Counted from the stretch's first letter, positions 22,698 to 33,719 are shown. The stretch is 64,000 bases of DNA from Thalassia testudinum (GCA_037157565.1 JAZHRO010000002.1:73644001-73708000); one strand, 5' to 3'. Notes: generated by a model from the letters alone, not told the origin. Made by a program: numbers and translations.

Positions 22698-22717
22698 AAC
22701 TAACTCCACATTGGAGA
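22698..22717. repeat. TSD of the nested LINE, right copy
   Basis: AACTAACTCCACATTGGAGA directly after the A tail. It pairs with 17147-17167. Confidence 0.85.
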
Positions 22718-23320
22718 TAAAACTGTCAATCCTGGACATTTGGCCATTGTTATTCCTCCAAGTGTATGCGCGGGAAGCAAGGGACTAGTCCACGAGCCCA
22801 TGGTAGCAACAAAATCCACAAAAAGTTATGATCTTGGGTCCTGCCTCTCCCATCCACCTAGTCTGTCCTCCACCTTCAAGGTGACATTAAAGTCCCCTCC
22901 AAGCAACCAGGGACTCCCATTACACTCCGCCGCCACAATCGTGAGCTCCTCCCACATGACCCTCCTCACCTGGGTGTCTGAAGTACCATACACCCCTGTA
23001 ACCATCATTCTAGTCCTGCCCATCTTCCTGACTAATCTCGTCGAAATGATATGTTCTCCACATTGGAAGTCCTCCAAAGAGAAGACATCCTCCTTCCATC
23101 CAAGGATCTGCCCTCCTGACCTACCATTCGCAGCAAGAGATCGAAACCCCTCCATCCAAGAACCTCCAATCTCTTTCCAGACTCGACCCTCACATTCAGA
23201 TATCTTTGTCTCCTGCAATAGCACAACGTCTGCTCTCCAGCTCCTAATGTACCTCCCCAAAGTAGCCCTCCTCGACGAATCATTGAAGCCCCGCACGTTC
23301 CAGGTAAGCACCCCATTCAT
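22718..23320 (-). pseudogene. outer LINE ORF2: endonuclease, 5' part
   Basis: The minus-strand frame 23320-22826 starts MNGVLTWNVRGFNDSSRR. It contains VVLLQETKISECEG, VTGVYGTSDTQVRRVMWEE and WLLGGDFNVTLKVEDRL, the classic AP endonuclease blocks. It continues in another frame to a TWRN..SRIDSF segment that is cut by the nested LINE. The remainder is at 17146. Confidence 0.88.
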
Positions 23321-23399
23321 CTACATAATGTGAGGATCTCATTCATGGCCTATCTGAAACCACTGGCTTCCACCGTCCTACGCATCTCTTCATCATCAC

Positions 23400-24876
23400 C
23401 ATCAAGCACCTCTTTCAACTGCGGGTTCTATAGAGATTTCCCTCGGCCATCCACCACCACTCTTGGTCTCTAATTGCCACGGAAAGTCCACCTTCTTCTA
23501 TAGCAGAGACCGCCACCACGCCCCCCACGCACCAAGCGTGGCATCCATCTTGCCAAATAAATCTCCGCCCGATCACCCCCCAACAAAGAGGTCCCAGCCG
23601 ACTGTGAGCCTCAGAACTCGACCGCTTCAAGACTTGCACTTCGGACCCCGAGTGCGGATCCAGGTTCGAGCCTGCTCCACCCTACTTGCCACACGCCAAG
23701 TCACGTGCTACGCACGCGCGAGGATTTAAAAGCCCTACTCCAATCTCAGAGCACCGCACTCCTGAAGATGCGCCTCCTGCCTCTTCCGCTTCCGAGACGC
23801 CCGCAACTGTGCAATCTTTGAGCGCCCCCCCAGATCCGCGCAGATCTCTTTGAGATCGAGTCCACGTCATCGGCCGATCATCTTCTCCATGCCATCGTTG
23901 CTCGCCGCTTCGCCTTCCCCTGCACCGGGCTCGCAACTCCAGCCACTGTAGAGGTGTGTTGCCGCCCTCCACGAAGCGAGCACTCCACCACCTAGGATGA
24001 GCCTCCAAGTCTTAGCACAACCTTGCTCATCAGCTCCACTCCGACCTTCACCTCGACATATGCCACCACCGGACCCTCCGCAAGCCCAAGCGATTTGTAG
24101 CTTCTGACCCTAGCGAACGACAACATGAGTGCCTCCACCACCTCAACCGAGCACAACCACCACGAAATCCCCGTAATGGCTACCTCTAGCATCGGGCGCT
24201 CGGGCGAACGTTCCAAGGAAGCCCCATCATGTGGCGAAGGCCACCTCCATCGCCATCTCCCTCCCCCAGAGATGCACACTGAGAAGAGTAGCTCCTTCCG
24301 CCTCTCAACCGAGAGGCCACCCACCACGAACAAACCCGCCGCCACCTATAGCACCTTAACCCCGCTCCTCCTCGCACCCCCACCCAACGACTCCACCATC
24401 ACCCGCGTAACCCTACCCACCAAAACCTCCCCCACGAGGCTCTCCTCAACCATCCTCCACAACAACCGAACACCCTCCAACAAGGGGGCCTCAACCTCCG
24501 CCTCCGGAATCCCCTTCGACGATGGCGGTGGCAACCTCCCTCCTCCTCCGCCCACACTTCCTTTGCGGCAACCACCGCTCCTGTGACCAAGCCCTCTACA
24601 CCTCCAACACCATCAGGGCTCGCGGCAGTCTCTGACCCAGTGGTCACTGCCAAGACACTTGAAGCACCTTCCACACTCGCTCGCACCACCCCTACTCCGT
24701 ACCGACCCCCGTTGGGTGGCCAAGCCATGTCTCGCCCACCCTCGTCCTGTCACCATCGACCAGCGCAAGCCCCCTGTTGCACCCTTGACGCCCTTATCCC
24801 TCCAAAGGACCCTCTCCTTGCCCTCCGCCTCTCCTTCGCTCTCTCCATCACCTCCTCTTTCTCTCACTCTCTTCAT
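23400..24876 (-). pseudogene. outer LINE ORF1 with one CCHC knuckle
   Basis: ATG at 24876 opens MKRVRERGGDGESEGEAEGK, a basic/acidic N-terminus, leading to CFKCLGSDHWVRDC (C-x2-C-x4-H-x4-C, residues 71-84). The frame stops soon after at about 24613. ORF1-like Gly/Pro/Val-rich segments continue in shifted frames to about 23400. The second knuckle of the nested copy is not intact here. Confidence 0.75.
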
Positions 24877-24894
24877 CTTCCTCTAGGGCAATAT

Positions 24895-24907
24895 TGGGCT
24901 ATGACAT
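24895..24907. repeat. TSD of the outer LINE, right copy
   Basis: Exact copy of TGGGCTATGACAT, directly upstream of the LINE 5' end (minus strand). Confidence 0.9.
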
Positions 24908-25564
24908 ACCATAAAACTTCCACTTAGATGTGCCTAACTCACCTTTGGAGAACACAACTTGCTATCTTTAAAAGTACACCATCATTTAAAATACCATTTT
25001 TTTACAAGAAATAAAATAACCACCTTTATAACTATGAAAAAGAGGGTCCACATCCAAACTGCCATAAGCATCCTCCACTAGAACATGGCCTTGTCCTCCA
25101 TCCTTCCTCCCATTTATACATCTCACTTGCAAGTAGGAAATCTCATTTCTCTCATATTTCATTATTTTAGGACACATCAGGAAAAAACAAGCTCAAACAG
25201 CACTGTAAAGTCTATTTTACTGCCCTATCACCAATTCCATTAAATGTGTTATCTAAGAATGGATTTCAAGACAAGAAGATGCTCACTATGCTTATGTAAA
25301 TCTCATTTACAAACCGGATTCAACTTAATTTTCTTTAAATATGTGTCCAAGTATATTACATACTCCTTCACTTCTATGTCCTTCCCTCCCTACTACTTTA
25401 GGCTACATAATGAATTGTTGCTGAGCTAATAGGCAGGGATCCCTAGTCTTTCATCTGGTAATCAGTGCCCTGCTTTACCTTTGGCGCTTGAAATCATTTT
25501 CATCGTTCTTCCACACTTAAGATCTTCCCCATTGGCAAAGTAAATGTGCCACCAGAATTCAAGA
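24908..25564. other. intron sequence, no feature seen
   Basis: AT-rich intron between the LINE pair and the duplicated transposon edge. Confidence 0.5.
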
Positions 25565-26008
25565 TAGTCATAGCTTTGTTTATTTCCACAAAACATATTA
25601 AAACAGTTTTTAGTATGTTTCCTAGTAACTTAGGCCTAATTTGGTTACCAGGATAACCCAAAAAAGCATGGGTTATCCCCATTTGATTTCAGTACTTAAC
25701 CCAGGTTAGTGAGAGTAGGGGTGTCAGACAAGTCAGGTTGGGTCGGACCTGACCCGATTAACTGACCCAATTATAAACAGGTCAGGTAGCCATACCTTTG
25801 TTTATTTTCACAAAACATATTAAAGCAGTTTTTAGTATGTTTCCTAGTAACTTAGGCCTAATTTGGTTACCGAGATAACCCAAAAAAGCATGGGTTATCC
25901 CCATTTGATTTCAGGACTACTCAACCTGGGTTAGTGGGACTAGGGGTGTCAGGCAGGCCAGGTTGGGTCAGACCTAACCCAATTAACTGTCCCATTTATA
26001 AACAGGTC
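25565..26008. repeat. 222-bp tandem duplication
   Basis: 25565-25786 and 25787-26008 are near-identical direct copies (period 222 bp; TAGTATG at 25611 and 25833). Each includes about 68 bp of host intron, the left end of the Harbinger-like element and the left end of the hAT-like element. The duplication therefore came after both insertions. Confidence 0.88.
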
Positions 26009-27110
26009 GAGTACAGGTGGACCCATTGTCCACAACTTTGGACCCATGACCTGACCTGCTAAGCCTAAAATTTTTTGAGATCTGACCTCACCTATATATT
26101 TAAATGGGTCCAAATGGGTTCTTAAGTGGATCCAAACAGGTCCAAATCAGCAAATTCTTAAGTAGGTCCAAACAGATCAGTGGGTCTAATTTGGTAAACA
26201 AGTCAACAGGTCGATTTTGTAAACAGGTCTGCTAAGCCTTAATTTAAAGCTCATGCTTCATTTTTGCTTCTGTTTTCTTTAAACAAGAGGGAAAAATAAT
26301 CTTGAAAGGTGATTCATATATGGTGCACAAGCTTTAAAAAAATATATTATGGTAAAAGCTTACTAAAAGATATACTTCTCATTAGACTATTTTTTAAGAG
26401 CCCTAACCAGTATCCATAGTTGGAGCATTTGATTTAGAATGATGAATATTGATTCAAATTTCAATACACACTAAAACTAGAATATGAACTCAAGTCACAC
26501 ATGCAGAAATGTGGATTCAGTTTGGTTTAGACAATCTAAATGTACAAAAAAGGTTCTAGAAAAACCCAAGCATGGAAATTACTATACCTATTGTCCCCTA
26601 TCAGCCAAAGTTTTACCAAATTTGTTAAATTTCCATGACATATAGCAAATGTTTGGAAAGAATTGCAAACTTACAATATTTGCCAATGGGACGTGTGTTG
26701 GGGTTGTTGTGGGAGCCTTTTTTACTTAAAAATAATTAAACAGTTCCAACAGGTTCATCAGATCTACACGAGCTCACATACACCCGACCCATTTGCAAAT
26801 CGGGTCAAACTCGACCCGGCCCACCTATTTTTAAATAGGCTCAGGTCCAGTAATTGGGTTAAGTCCAGTTAAATGTGTTCGGGTCATGTTTAACATCTCT
26901 AAATGGGACTTAAACCTGGTATAAGACATCTCGAGGGAAGGGATAGACTTATCCCGTGGGTTAAGTCATTCCTCCTCAACTCACACAACACCAAACACTC
27001 ACATGTTAACCTCGCAGGATAATCTTTTCAAATTTCAAGTGAAATGCAAGATAACCTAGTTGTAAAAAAAAGTTACCCCACAAAATGTACCCCTCTTACC
27101 AAACTAGGTC
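25633..27110. mobile_element. PIF/Harbinger (Tourist)-like non-autonomous element
   Basis: Terminal inverted repeats GGCCTAATTTGG (25633 and again at 25855) and, at the right, the complement of GACCTAGTTTGG ending at 27110. The 3-bp TTA duplication (25630-25632 or 25852-25854; 27111-27113) and GGCC..TTTGG termini are typical of PIF/Harbinger MITEs. No transposase frame is present. Removing the hAT-like insert leaves roughly 0.3 kb, a normal MITE size. Because of the tandem duplication two left ends exist. Confidence 0.72.
25941..26901. mobile_element. hAT-like non-autonomous element
   Basis: The left end TAGGGGTGTCAGGC and the complemented right end TAGAGATGTTAAAC form short imperfect TIRs. 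They are flanked by an 8-bp duplication AGTGGGAC (25933-25940) / AATGGGAC (26902-26909), with one mismatch. The interior is rich in GGGTC/GACCC repeats and lacks a transposase. The 8-bp TSD and this terminus fit hAT. Confidence 0.7.
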
Positions 27111-27113
27111 TTA

Positions 27114-27442
27114 AGAGATATAGAATTTCATATGTGCAGAAATCTTTGATAGTCAAACCAGCATTTGTTTCTGTTTTGCATTTTGTGTCATGAGATGTGT
27201 AACTTTGATAGGAAATATCTCATGCTGATCCATTGTTTATACAAAGTCCCTTGTACTTGCAGACAACTAGATGAATTGTTGAATATTGCTAACCATTTGT
27301 TCAACTTCGCTTTATTTCCTAGAGGTTGAAGCATGCTATGAAAAGCTTTCGACTAGATGCAGTACTTCACTTACATTAGCTCTATTTATCAGATGATGTA
27401 CAGCTATCGAAATGCCCAGCAATTAAAAAAATACCACAAAAG
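27114..27442. other. intron sequence, no feature seen
   Basis: Short unassigned intron segment. Its right part may include the decayed start of the next LTR. Confidence 0.4.
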
Positions 27443-27901
27443 ACAACGGTTTTGGTGGTCCACGGGATCAAAATTGGAGTCTTTACTTAATTGTTAAGTC
27501 TAGCTATTTTTACTAAAGTTACTTTAGGAAAATATATTTTGAGATTTGTTTTAATCAAGAGATAAGATCTTTCCTAATAAGATAAGATCTTTCCTCAATA
27601 GGGATAAAATCTTTTGTTTCTATTTATAGGGATATGTTCTCTCTATAAAAAGAGAACCTTCCTAACTTTTCTATTTCGAGCAATATCAATATTTCCAACA
27701 ACTCAAAGCTCCTCTCCTCTCTCTCTTCTCTCCAACCGGCGACCACCAAAGCCACCATCAGCCACCATCCAACCGGCCACCAACCCAAACGGTGGTGCTC
27801 CTCCACGCCTTCAAGTCCACACGTGCATAGTCCCTATACGTGAACAATTTTTCCCACGCACACGAAGTCTCCACGCTCTACTATTTTGTCAAATCTTGAC
27901 A
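27443..27901 (+). repeat. 5' LTR of the small retroelement (5' end missing)
   Basis: Starts within the LTR at ACAACGGTTTTGGTGG. TATAAAAA near 27644 is a plausible promoter. It contains a small internal duplication relative to the 3' LTR (AGATAAGATCTTTCCT twice). Confidence 0.78.
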
Positions 27902-28573
27902 TGATATCAGAACTTTCGATCTAAGCTCCCTGTGCGTGTGGATATCCTGACCACACGATGGTAGTTCTCACATCCAAGAAATCTTCCTCAACAAATATGA
28001 CGCCTTATGCGGAGAAGGAAGATTATAAAAGATGACGGAAGCCTCCACTATGGTCACCAATGCCACGTTGGGCTTAGGAGAAAGGAAGGTGAAGTTCGAG
28101 GCCCATAAAATAGAAGAGAAGATTTATCAGAAGATATTTCAAGTAATATGGTACCTTTGTATTCGATTTTTTACTCTTCAAAAGAAGAGATTTTATCGAA
28201 ACAAAGGAAACTAAATAGATCAAATGAGCAGAGAATGAGCACCACGGCGATCGCTTCAACTCTGACTCAAGAAGAAGAAGAGGCACAATGTAGCCTCTGG
28301 AAGAGCACCACGACTGCATTGCCTTATCCACTTTTTCTTAGTGACCTTGGCTCGAAGAAAAGCCGAGGCTCTTTTTCGACTCACAAGTAAAGTGTCATAC
28401 TTTTCGAGGAGGTACGTGGAACCCTTTAACACATCGGGGAATGTCGAGATGAATGGTTTGACTCTTGACCGCAGAAGAAGAGGTACGAAAATCATCCTCA
28501 ATAAGAGAAGAAAGATGTAGCAATATCAAATTCAGTAAGCCATCGTCCCCCTGGCCTTCGACTTGAGGGAGAG

Positions 28574-29026
28574 TGTTGGGAATGAAGCCAGCCACGTGAC
28601 AGCATCTCAAGGCCCACAGGAACAACGGTTTTGGTGGTCCAAGGCATCAAAATTGGAGTATTTGCTTAATTGTTAACTCTAGCTATTTTTAGTAAAGTTA
28701 TTTTAGGAAAATATGTTTTGGGATTTGTTTTGATAATGAGATAAGATATTTTCTCAATAGGAATAGAATCTTTTGTTTCTATTTATAGAAATATGTTCTC
28801 TCTATAAAAAGAGAGGCTTCCCAGCTTTTCTATTTCGAGAAATGTCAATATTTCCCACAACTCAAAGCTCCTCTCCTCCCTATCAGCCACCATCCAGCCG
28901 ACCACTAACCCACATGGTGGTGCTCCTCCACGCCTCCAAGCCCACGAGTGCATAGTACCCATACGTGAACTATTTTTCCCACGCACATAGAGTCTCCACA
29001 CTACAATATTTTATTAAATCTTGACA
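28574..29026 (+). repeat. 3' LTR of the small retroelement
   Basis: TGTTGGGAATG..CTTGACA, with the TG..CA ends of a complete LTR. Confidence 0.78.
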
Positions 29027-30893
29027 CAGTCAAACTAGTAACCTCACCGAGGGATTAGGCATTGTATATACTCTTCCAAGAATGGAATCATACTTACCAA
29101 ATGTACTCAGTATTATAGTCCTACTTAACAAATGCACTTTTAAAATTCTTTCCATTCCCTAGATTTTCAAGTGCTAGCTTGTAAAGAGAACTCATGCATG
29201 CAAATAATTGAGAATTTTTTACAAAAACAAATTTAAAAAAAAAGTCAACTTTGATGCATCAATATGCTTTTAGCATGTATTTGTTATGGATAGGTAATGA
29301 AAATATATAATGAAAATGTGATAGGCAATTCATCCTTCCTTTGGGGCAGAGCTCCCATTTCCTTCTCAGTAAAGCAAACCCCTTAAGCAACAAACCACTC
29401 CTCTAGCCTTGACTGGATAGCATACATGCTTCTCCATTTAGTAGTACCAGGAAAACTCCCTAATCATCCTCGCCGAATTATTTTTCTTCTGCAGATTCCA
29501 CAAACCATATCTTTTAACTAGGAGCATAAGAAAAGTGAATCTGTTTCTTCAGCAGTTGGAATCCAATATATATCAGATGAATGCCAAGCTGTCCACAAGA
29601 AATCCAATACCATCGGTGACACAAGCATACCATGTTCAACTTGCCTTGCCATCAAGCATCGCATAAAGACGTAATGGTTCTAGGAGTCTTTGCAATGATG
29701 TCTCTTTACAGAATGATACAGCTGATAGTTCATTTACCATTAAAAAAAAAAATCATTCATCTCTTTTTTGCACCTTCAATGCTATCCGTCTAAAAATTTT
29801 CACCTTCAATGTCATCAACATCATAATGAACTATCATGCTTTCATTCAAAGGCATAAGCACCAAGAAGAAATCATCATTAAGACATTCAATTTGCAACTT
29901 AGGAATAACCTATCTATCTCATTTCTCTCCATTTGATACAAATCCCTCCTAAAGAATCACTAGAAGTGTCCTTGCATGGATAAATATGTGTAGAGAAAAC
30001 AGTCCAACAGATTTTACTATGGCGTAGTGATGAGATAGATGTAAATTTTTACCATACTAATTGCAAATTTTTGTCTACAATCTTCAAGGTACTGCCGATA
30101 AATATTTTTTATGATACATCATTCCAAATGGCTGCCTCGAAAATACCCTCACCATATATTTCATTGAAATAAAATCTCACCTCATAAAACAAAAATGAGA
30201 GACAACACCGTCTGAAAACAAAATGTGAGATAAGTCTGAAGAACTATTCAAACTCCCCATTGAAAAAGTTCATGGCATCCCCTACTACCATCAAGCAATC
30301 ATATTTTTTCTTTCAAATCCCATCTTTGCACAAGCTGCTTTGAACTGGCTTCCATTCTTGCCGCATGAAAATTCGCACATGACTACTACACAGACACTTT
30401 CCTGCCACCATTCCCAAATAGTTGTCACAGAATGCACGCCCCCCTAAATCCAACCCACATACTACCCTTTCTTGTCATCTACGAGACAGAAGTAAATGCA
30501 TATCACACCCAAGGACATGTGAAACAGCAGAATCAAAGCAAAAATGACTAATTCTACAGAATCCCAAGGCAAACCATTGGTGCCAGTTAATCCATACTCC
30601 CGCCCGGGCACCAGCCCTGCGAACACTCATTTGCAACTGTTGGATCGGTAAGGCCTGGTGCACCTTCTGGTGTCTCAACGTACTTACTTTCCCAGGAAGT
30701 GGTACTTTTCAATTCAATTGGATGGTTGGTTATAATCGATAGGGGGTACATTTACACCATTACAATAATAAATATCCTGTAAAACAACTAGAAAATCCCC
30801 ATGCATCAAACGTGCTGGATGCACATATGACTGCATGTCCATATCAAAAGGACGACTGACTAACGCCAGCAATTGAATCATACAATAACCAAC
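29027..30893. other. intron sequence, no feature assigned
   Basis: 1.9 kb of AT-rich intron up to exon 1. It has the look of old repeats, but no domain or terminal repeat could be named. Confidence 0.45.
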
Positions 30894-30902
30894 AGGCTCA
30901 CC
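30894..30902 (-). promoter_or_regulatory. 5' splice site of the EMB514-like intron
   Basis: Minus strand AAG|GTGAGC: the last exon base is 30902 and the intron G is 30901. A good U1 match, partnered with TTTTGCAG ending at 9213. Confidence 0.8.
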
Positions 30903-31351
30903 TTGTTGACATCCAGATTGGGCGCCCAAGAGTGGAGCAGCTTGACGAAGTAATCGAACATCTCCACCGAGGAGAAGAACTGCTTAGGGCCGAGCTTCAC
31001 GGGCTCTGCGCCCTTCTTCTCCTTCTCGCCCTCCCCACTCTCCTCTTCCTCTCCTTCTCCTTCTACCTCCTTGGCCTCACCCTCGCCCTCATCCCCTCCC
31101 ATCATCTTCTTCTCCAACCGCTCCTCCTCCACCGACTTCTCCACCTTCTGCTTCTTTGCAGCAGCAGCACCACCACCACCACCACCATTCTCTTCTTCTG
31201 CTTCCTCATTCTCCCCATCCCGTCTTCCTCTCTTCCCGCCACCGTTCTCCGCCGCCTCCGCCTCGAGATCCATGTCCGCGGCGGCTTGGGGGGGTTCCTC
31301 CTTCGGCTTCTCCTCTTCTGCGATTTGGGGGGTTTCCGCCTCTTCCGCCAT
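30902..31351 (-). CDS. EMB514: EMB514-like DUF3223 protein, exon 1 (N-terminal)
   Basis: ATG at 31351 begins MAEEAETPQIAEEEKPKEEP. This ATG was chosen because the longer open frame upstream has no ATG. Residues 1-115 are a low-complexity acidic region with poly-Gly/poly-Ala and two basic clusters (KRGRR at 40-44; KKQK at 66-69), plausible nuclear localisation signals. LGPKQFFSSVEMFDYFVKLL (120-139) starts the DUF3223 domain, which continues in exon 2. The exon is GC-rich, unlike its surroundings. Total protein 254 residues. Expected role, from the family: a nuclear protein needed in embryo development; the molecular activity is not evident from sequence. Confidence 0.85.
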
Positions 31352-31450
31352 GAAGATCTCAGGAACGCGCCTTAAACCCAAGAGCTAGGGTTTCCAACAT
31401 TTATAAGGGTGGTTACTCGATGAGAATTTTATGATTTTATAAGGGTTGTG
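31352..31450 (-). promoter_or_regulatory. core promoter: TATA box and telo-box
   Basis: On the minus strand, TATAAAT (31405-31399) lies about 50 bp upstream of the ATG. AAACCCTA (31393-31386) sits between it and the ATG. AAACCCTA is the telo-box found near transcription starts of many plant translation and ribosome genes. A second CCTTATAAAAT lies further upstream near 31435. Confidence 0.55.
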
Positions 31451-32241
31451 GACCTCTTGACGTCTTGGTTCAGAGTAGGGTTGTTAAATTGGTATTTCTA
31501 AATCGAGAATCAACCCAATTTGAACCAATATTTAGTTGAGTTTAAATTTTTTGATGCAAATATGATTGGATTTGATTTTAGATATTTCAAACTTATATAT
31601 CCGATACAAATATATTATTTATATAATATTTTAAAATTTAATTTAAAATATTTTAAAACTTCAAAATTTTCAACTCTAGAAATTTCAATTATTCCAAGAC
31701 TCCTAATTTTCTAATTTTCCAAATTAAATCTCAATGTCAAATTCCATCACAGACAGCACTACAGCGTAACGTTTCCTATCATCTTCTTTGTACTATCCAA
31801 ATTCTATCTCAAGTCTTAACATTAGGACTCGCTCTCATCTCTCATGTGATTATCTCCGTCACCATTGGACTATAGCGTAACTTCAAATTCAATTTCAACG
31901 TCAGGACAAAACTCCTCTCATCTTATAAACTATGAAATATATTTAGAATATTGGTATTTTCTTTTTTCGTTATGATATTTTTATTTGTTTTACATATCCT
32001 CTGAAAGATGGTTGTGTTCAAGATATTTTGATAGTAGAATATGCATTTTTTTCTTGTGGTATTTAAAATGATGGTGCAATATATAGACGAACATGTTAAT
32101 GGATGCCTACTAATTAAATGGATACCCATTAATTTAACAGGTATGGGGGCGGGTATGAGGAATGGATTTGTAAATGGAAAGGGGTTTGATAATAATAAAA
32201 CCTGTTGACATCCTTAGTTCAAAGGGACCTTCTTAGCAATC
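31451..32241. other. upstream region of the EMB514-like gene
   Basis: AT-rich DNA without a supported gene. It separates the gene promoter from a LINE tail. Confidence 0.45.
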
Positions 32242-33302
32242 CTTTTTTATTTTTTTGCGAAGTGAAATTCCCATAAATCTTAACACAAATTACAGGGCAA
32301 AATAGCAATTTTCCGGTGACCTTGCAATTTAGACCTCAAACAAAACCTAGCTAGCAAATGTGCTAGCTGAACATGAGATCTAACGTTGCTTAGGGAAATA
32401 CCTGCATTTACTTGTAATATTGCCATACACTCCTGAATGATAAATCGAATTCTCCATGGAGATGACATATGGCCAAGGATTTGACCAACCGGGTTCACTG
32501 CATCAGATAGAACCTCCAGGCCAGTTATCCCAATGTCAAAGACATTTGAAGACCAAAAAGGATCGCTCTTGTTTCAACTTCATCGGAGTAGGACATATCA
32601 TAGAAGATAGCCTTTGTTGTCAAACAGTCACCATTCACATCAACGAAAATAGCAGCAGTTATGGATTGAGAGGCTATAACTGCATCAACTAACACTCTCA
32701 TTCTTCCAAGATCACTATCTTGAATACTATCGATTGCCTCCTGCCACCCAGAAGTATCTGCAATACTCTGACCATTTGTGATACATTCCACCTTAACTGT
32801 TTGATTTTCAACGTAAAAGGCTTCCATGTTGGTTGCACTTTTTATCTAAAGATGGACCTGGGCTTTCTTTAGCCATTACCACTTTACAATGATGTATCCA
32901 TATTGCATGCATGACATAGAAAGCCAAGAATTTTGGATATACAAAGCTATGGAGAATTTCATTCAGTGAATTTGCAAAGGTCCACCAAGAATCAACATAC
33001 TCATCAAATTTTATACCCCAATAATACCAAATTGCTCTTGAAAAAGGACACTCCAAAATTAGATGTTGTCATTCTTCATCCTTTTCATAACAAAATGGAT
33101 AGCTATTGTCAAAAAGGGAAGTTCTTCTAGCAATAAACACCTTAAGAGGCAAAGCATTAACCAACACTAAAATAACCCTAGGGACCATTAGGGAACTTCC
33201 AAAATTCCTAAGGTGGTCTCTGCAATTTTTGCACAGCAAAACGAGCACCCTAAGGTCTCTTAGTAAATTTCTAAACCTCCTTGTTTCACAATTTCTGTGC
33301 AT
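32242..33302 (-). mobile_element. LINE 3' end with zf-RVT and RNase H
   Basis: The minus-strand remnant ends in a T-rich run at 32249-32264 (poly-A of the element). Upstream frames carry NALPLKVFIARRTSLFDNS and ECPFSRAIWYYWG (zinc-binding segment), then an RNase H domain. The 5' boundary and TSD were not found. It resembles the LINE at 5758 in domain content and differs from the GC-rich pair, which lacks RNase H. Confidence 0.75.
32280..32827 (-). pseudogene. LINE RNase H domain
   Basis: The frame 32827-32525 reads AAIFVDVNGDCLTTKAIFYD with the first Asp, then VETRAILFGLQMSLTLG with Glu. The next frame (32498-32280) continues the domain with NVRSHVQLAHLLAR near its end. One frameshift or stop lies between the two. 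Confidence 0.72.
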
Positions 33303-33658
33303 TTTTTATAATGCCTCATAGTTTCGAGGAGTTCTCTAAACTCTGAAGTGCCTTCCCATAATTTTCATGCATTGTCTAACTCACTTAGGGACCCTATTTT
33401 GACTTTTCTCCATGCCTAGGATCTTGGTGCGAATTTTCACACACCCCAAATTTCAACAACCCAAGGGTCTATCTCCAAGTTCAAATTCTTTTGGGCTAGA
33501 AACCACTAATTTTCCCTACCCACCAACCTAGCCCTAAAGCCCCATACAAAAACCCACCCCCACTCCATGCATCGAGAGCCGTGCCCTCGTTTCCACTACC
33601 ACCAACCGCAGGAGAGTCGAGAGGGAGAGGGGGAGGCATGCCCAGCGTAGAGAGGGAG

Positions 33659-33662
<4 letters not shown>

Positions 33663-33700
<38 letters not shown>
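33663..33700. repeat. (CT)19 microsatellite
   Basis: An uninterrupted CT run, 20 bp left of the solo LTR insertion at 33725. Confidence 0.95.
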
Positions 33701-33703
<3 letters not shown>

Positions 33704-33719
33704 TGTGTTTTCTCACACG

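Larger units (their letters stand above)
14169..24894 (-). mobile_element. outer GC-rich L1-type LINE, split by a second LINE
   Basis: Minus-strand LINE with a tail of eight T at 14169-14176 (plus strand) and exact 13-bp TSDs. Its 5' half (ORF1 and endonuclease) lies at 22718-24876 and its 3' half (linker, RT, zinc-binding segment) at 14245-17146. The gap is exactly the opposite-strand LINE 17168-22697. Without that insertion it is about 5.2 kb, near the usual length of plant L1 elements, and an ORF1 ATG remains at 24876. Like its guest it has no RNase H after the zinc-binding segment. Scattered stops make it inactive. Confidence 0.9.
27443..29026 (+). mobile_element. small two-LTR non-autonomous retroelement
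   Basis: Direct LTR copies lie at 27443-27901 and 28574-29026, both ending ..AAATCTTGACA. Just after the first is a PBS-like TGATATCAGAAC (27902-27913), close to the initiator-Met tRNA PBS of copia elements. Just before the second is a purine tract CTTGAGGGAGAG. The interior is only 0.67 kb and has no gag or pol; its longest frame (28032-28214) is 60 codons and unrecognised. The first LTR lacks recognisable sequence matching the first 48 bp of the second, so its 5' end is lost or replaced and no TSD could be shown. Confidence 0.78.
9213..30901 (-). other. EMB514: 21.7-kb intron of the EMB514-like gene
   Basis: On the minus strand exon 1 ends AACAAG and the intron begins GTGAGCC (from 30901). 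It ends TTTTGCAG (to 9213), before TAT-GAA-TAC of exon 2. The junction is phase 0 and rejoins a conserved domain in the middle (..LDVNK / YEYLV..), the best evidence that two exons 21,689 bp apart belong to one gene. About 16.8 kb of the intron is assignable transposon: 10537-13586, 14169-24894, 25633-27110 and 27443-29026. The rest is AT-rich, with no exon I could recognise. A retained or alternative exon is possible but not visible. Confidence 0.85.

Noticed and set aside
30932..31375. Plus-strand frames of 65-147 codons
   Set aside because: They are complements of EMB514 exon 1, whose minus-strand frame has a recognisable domain and splice site.
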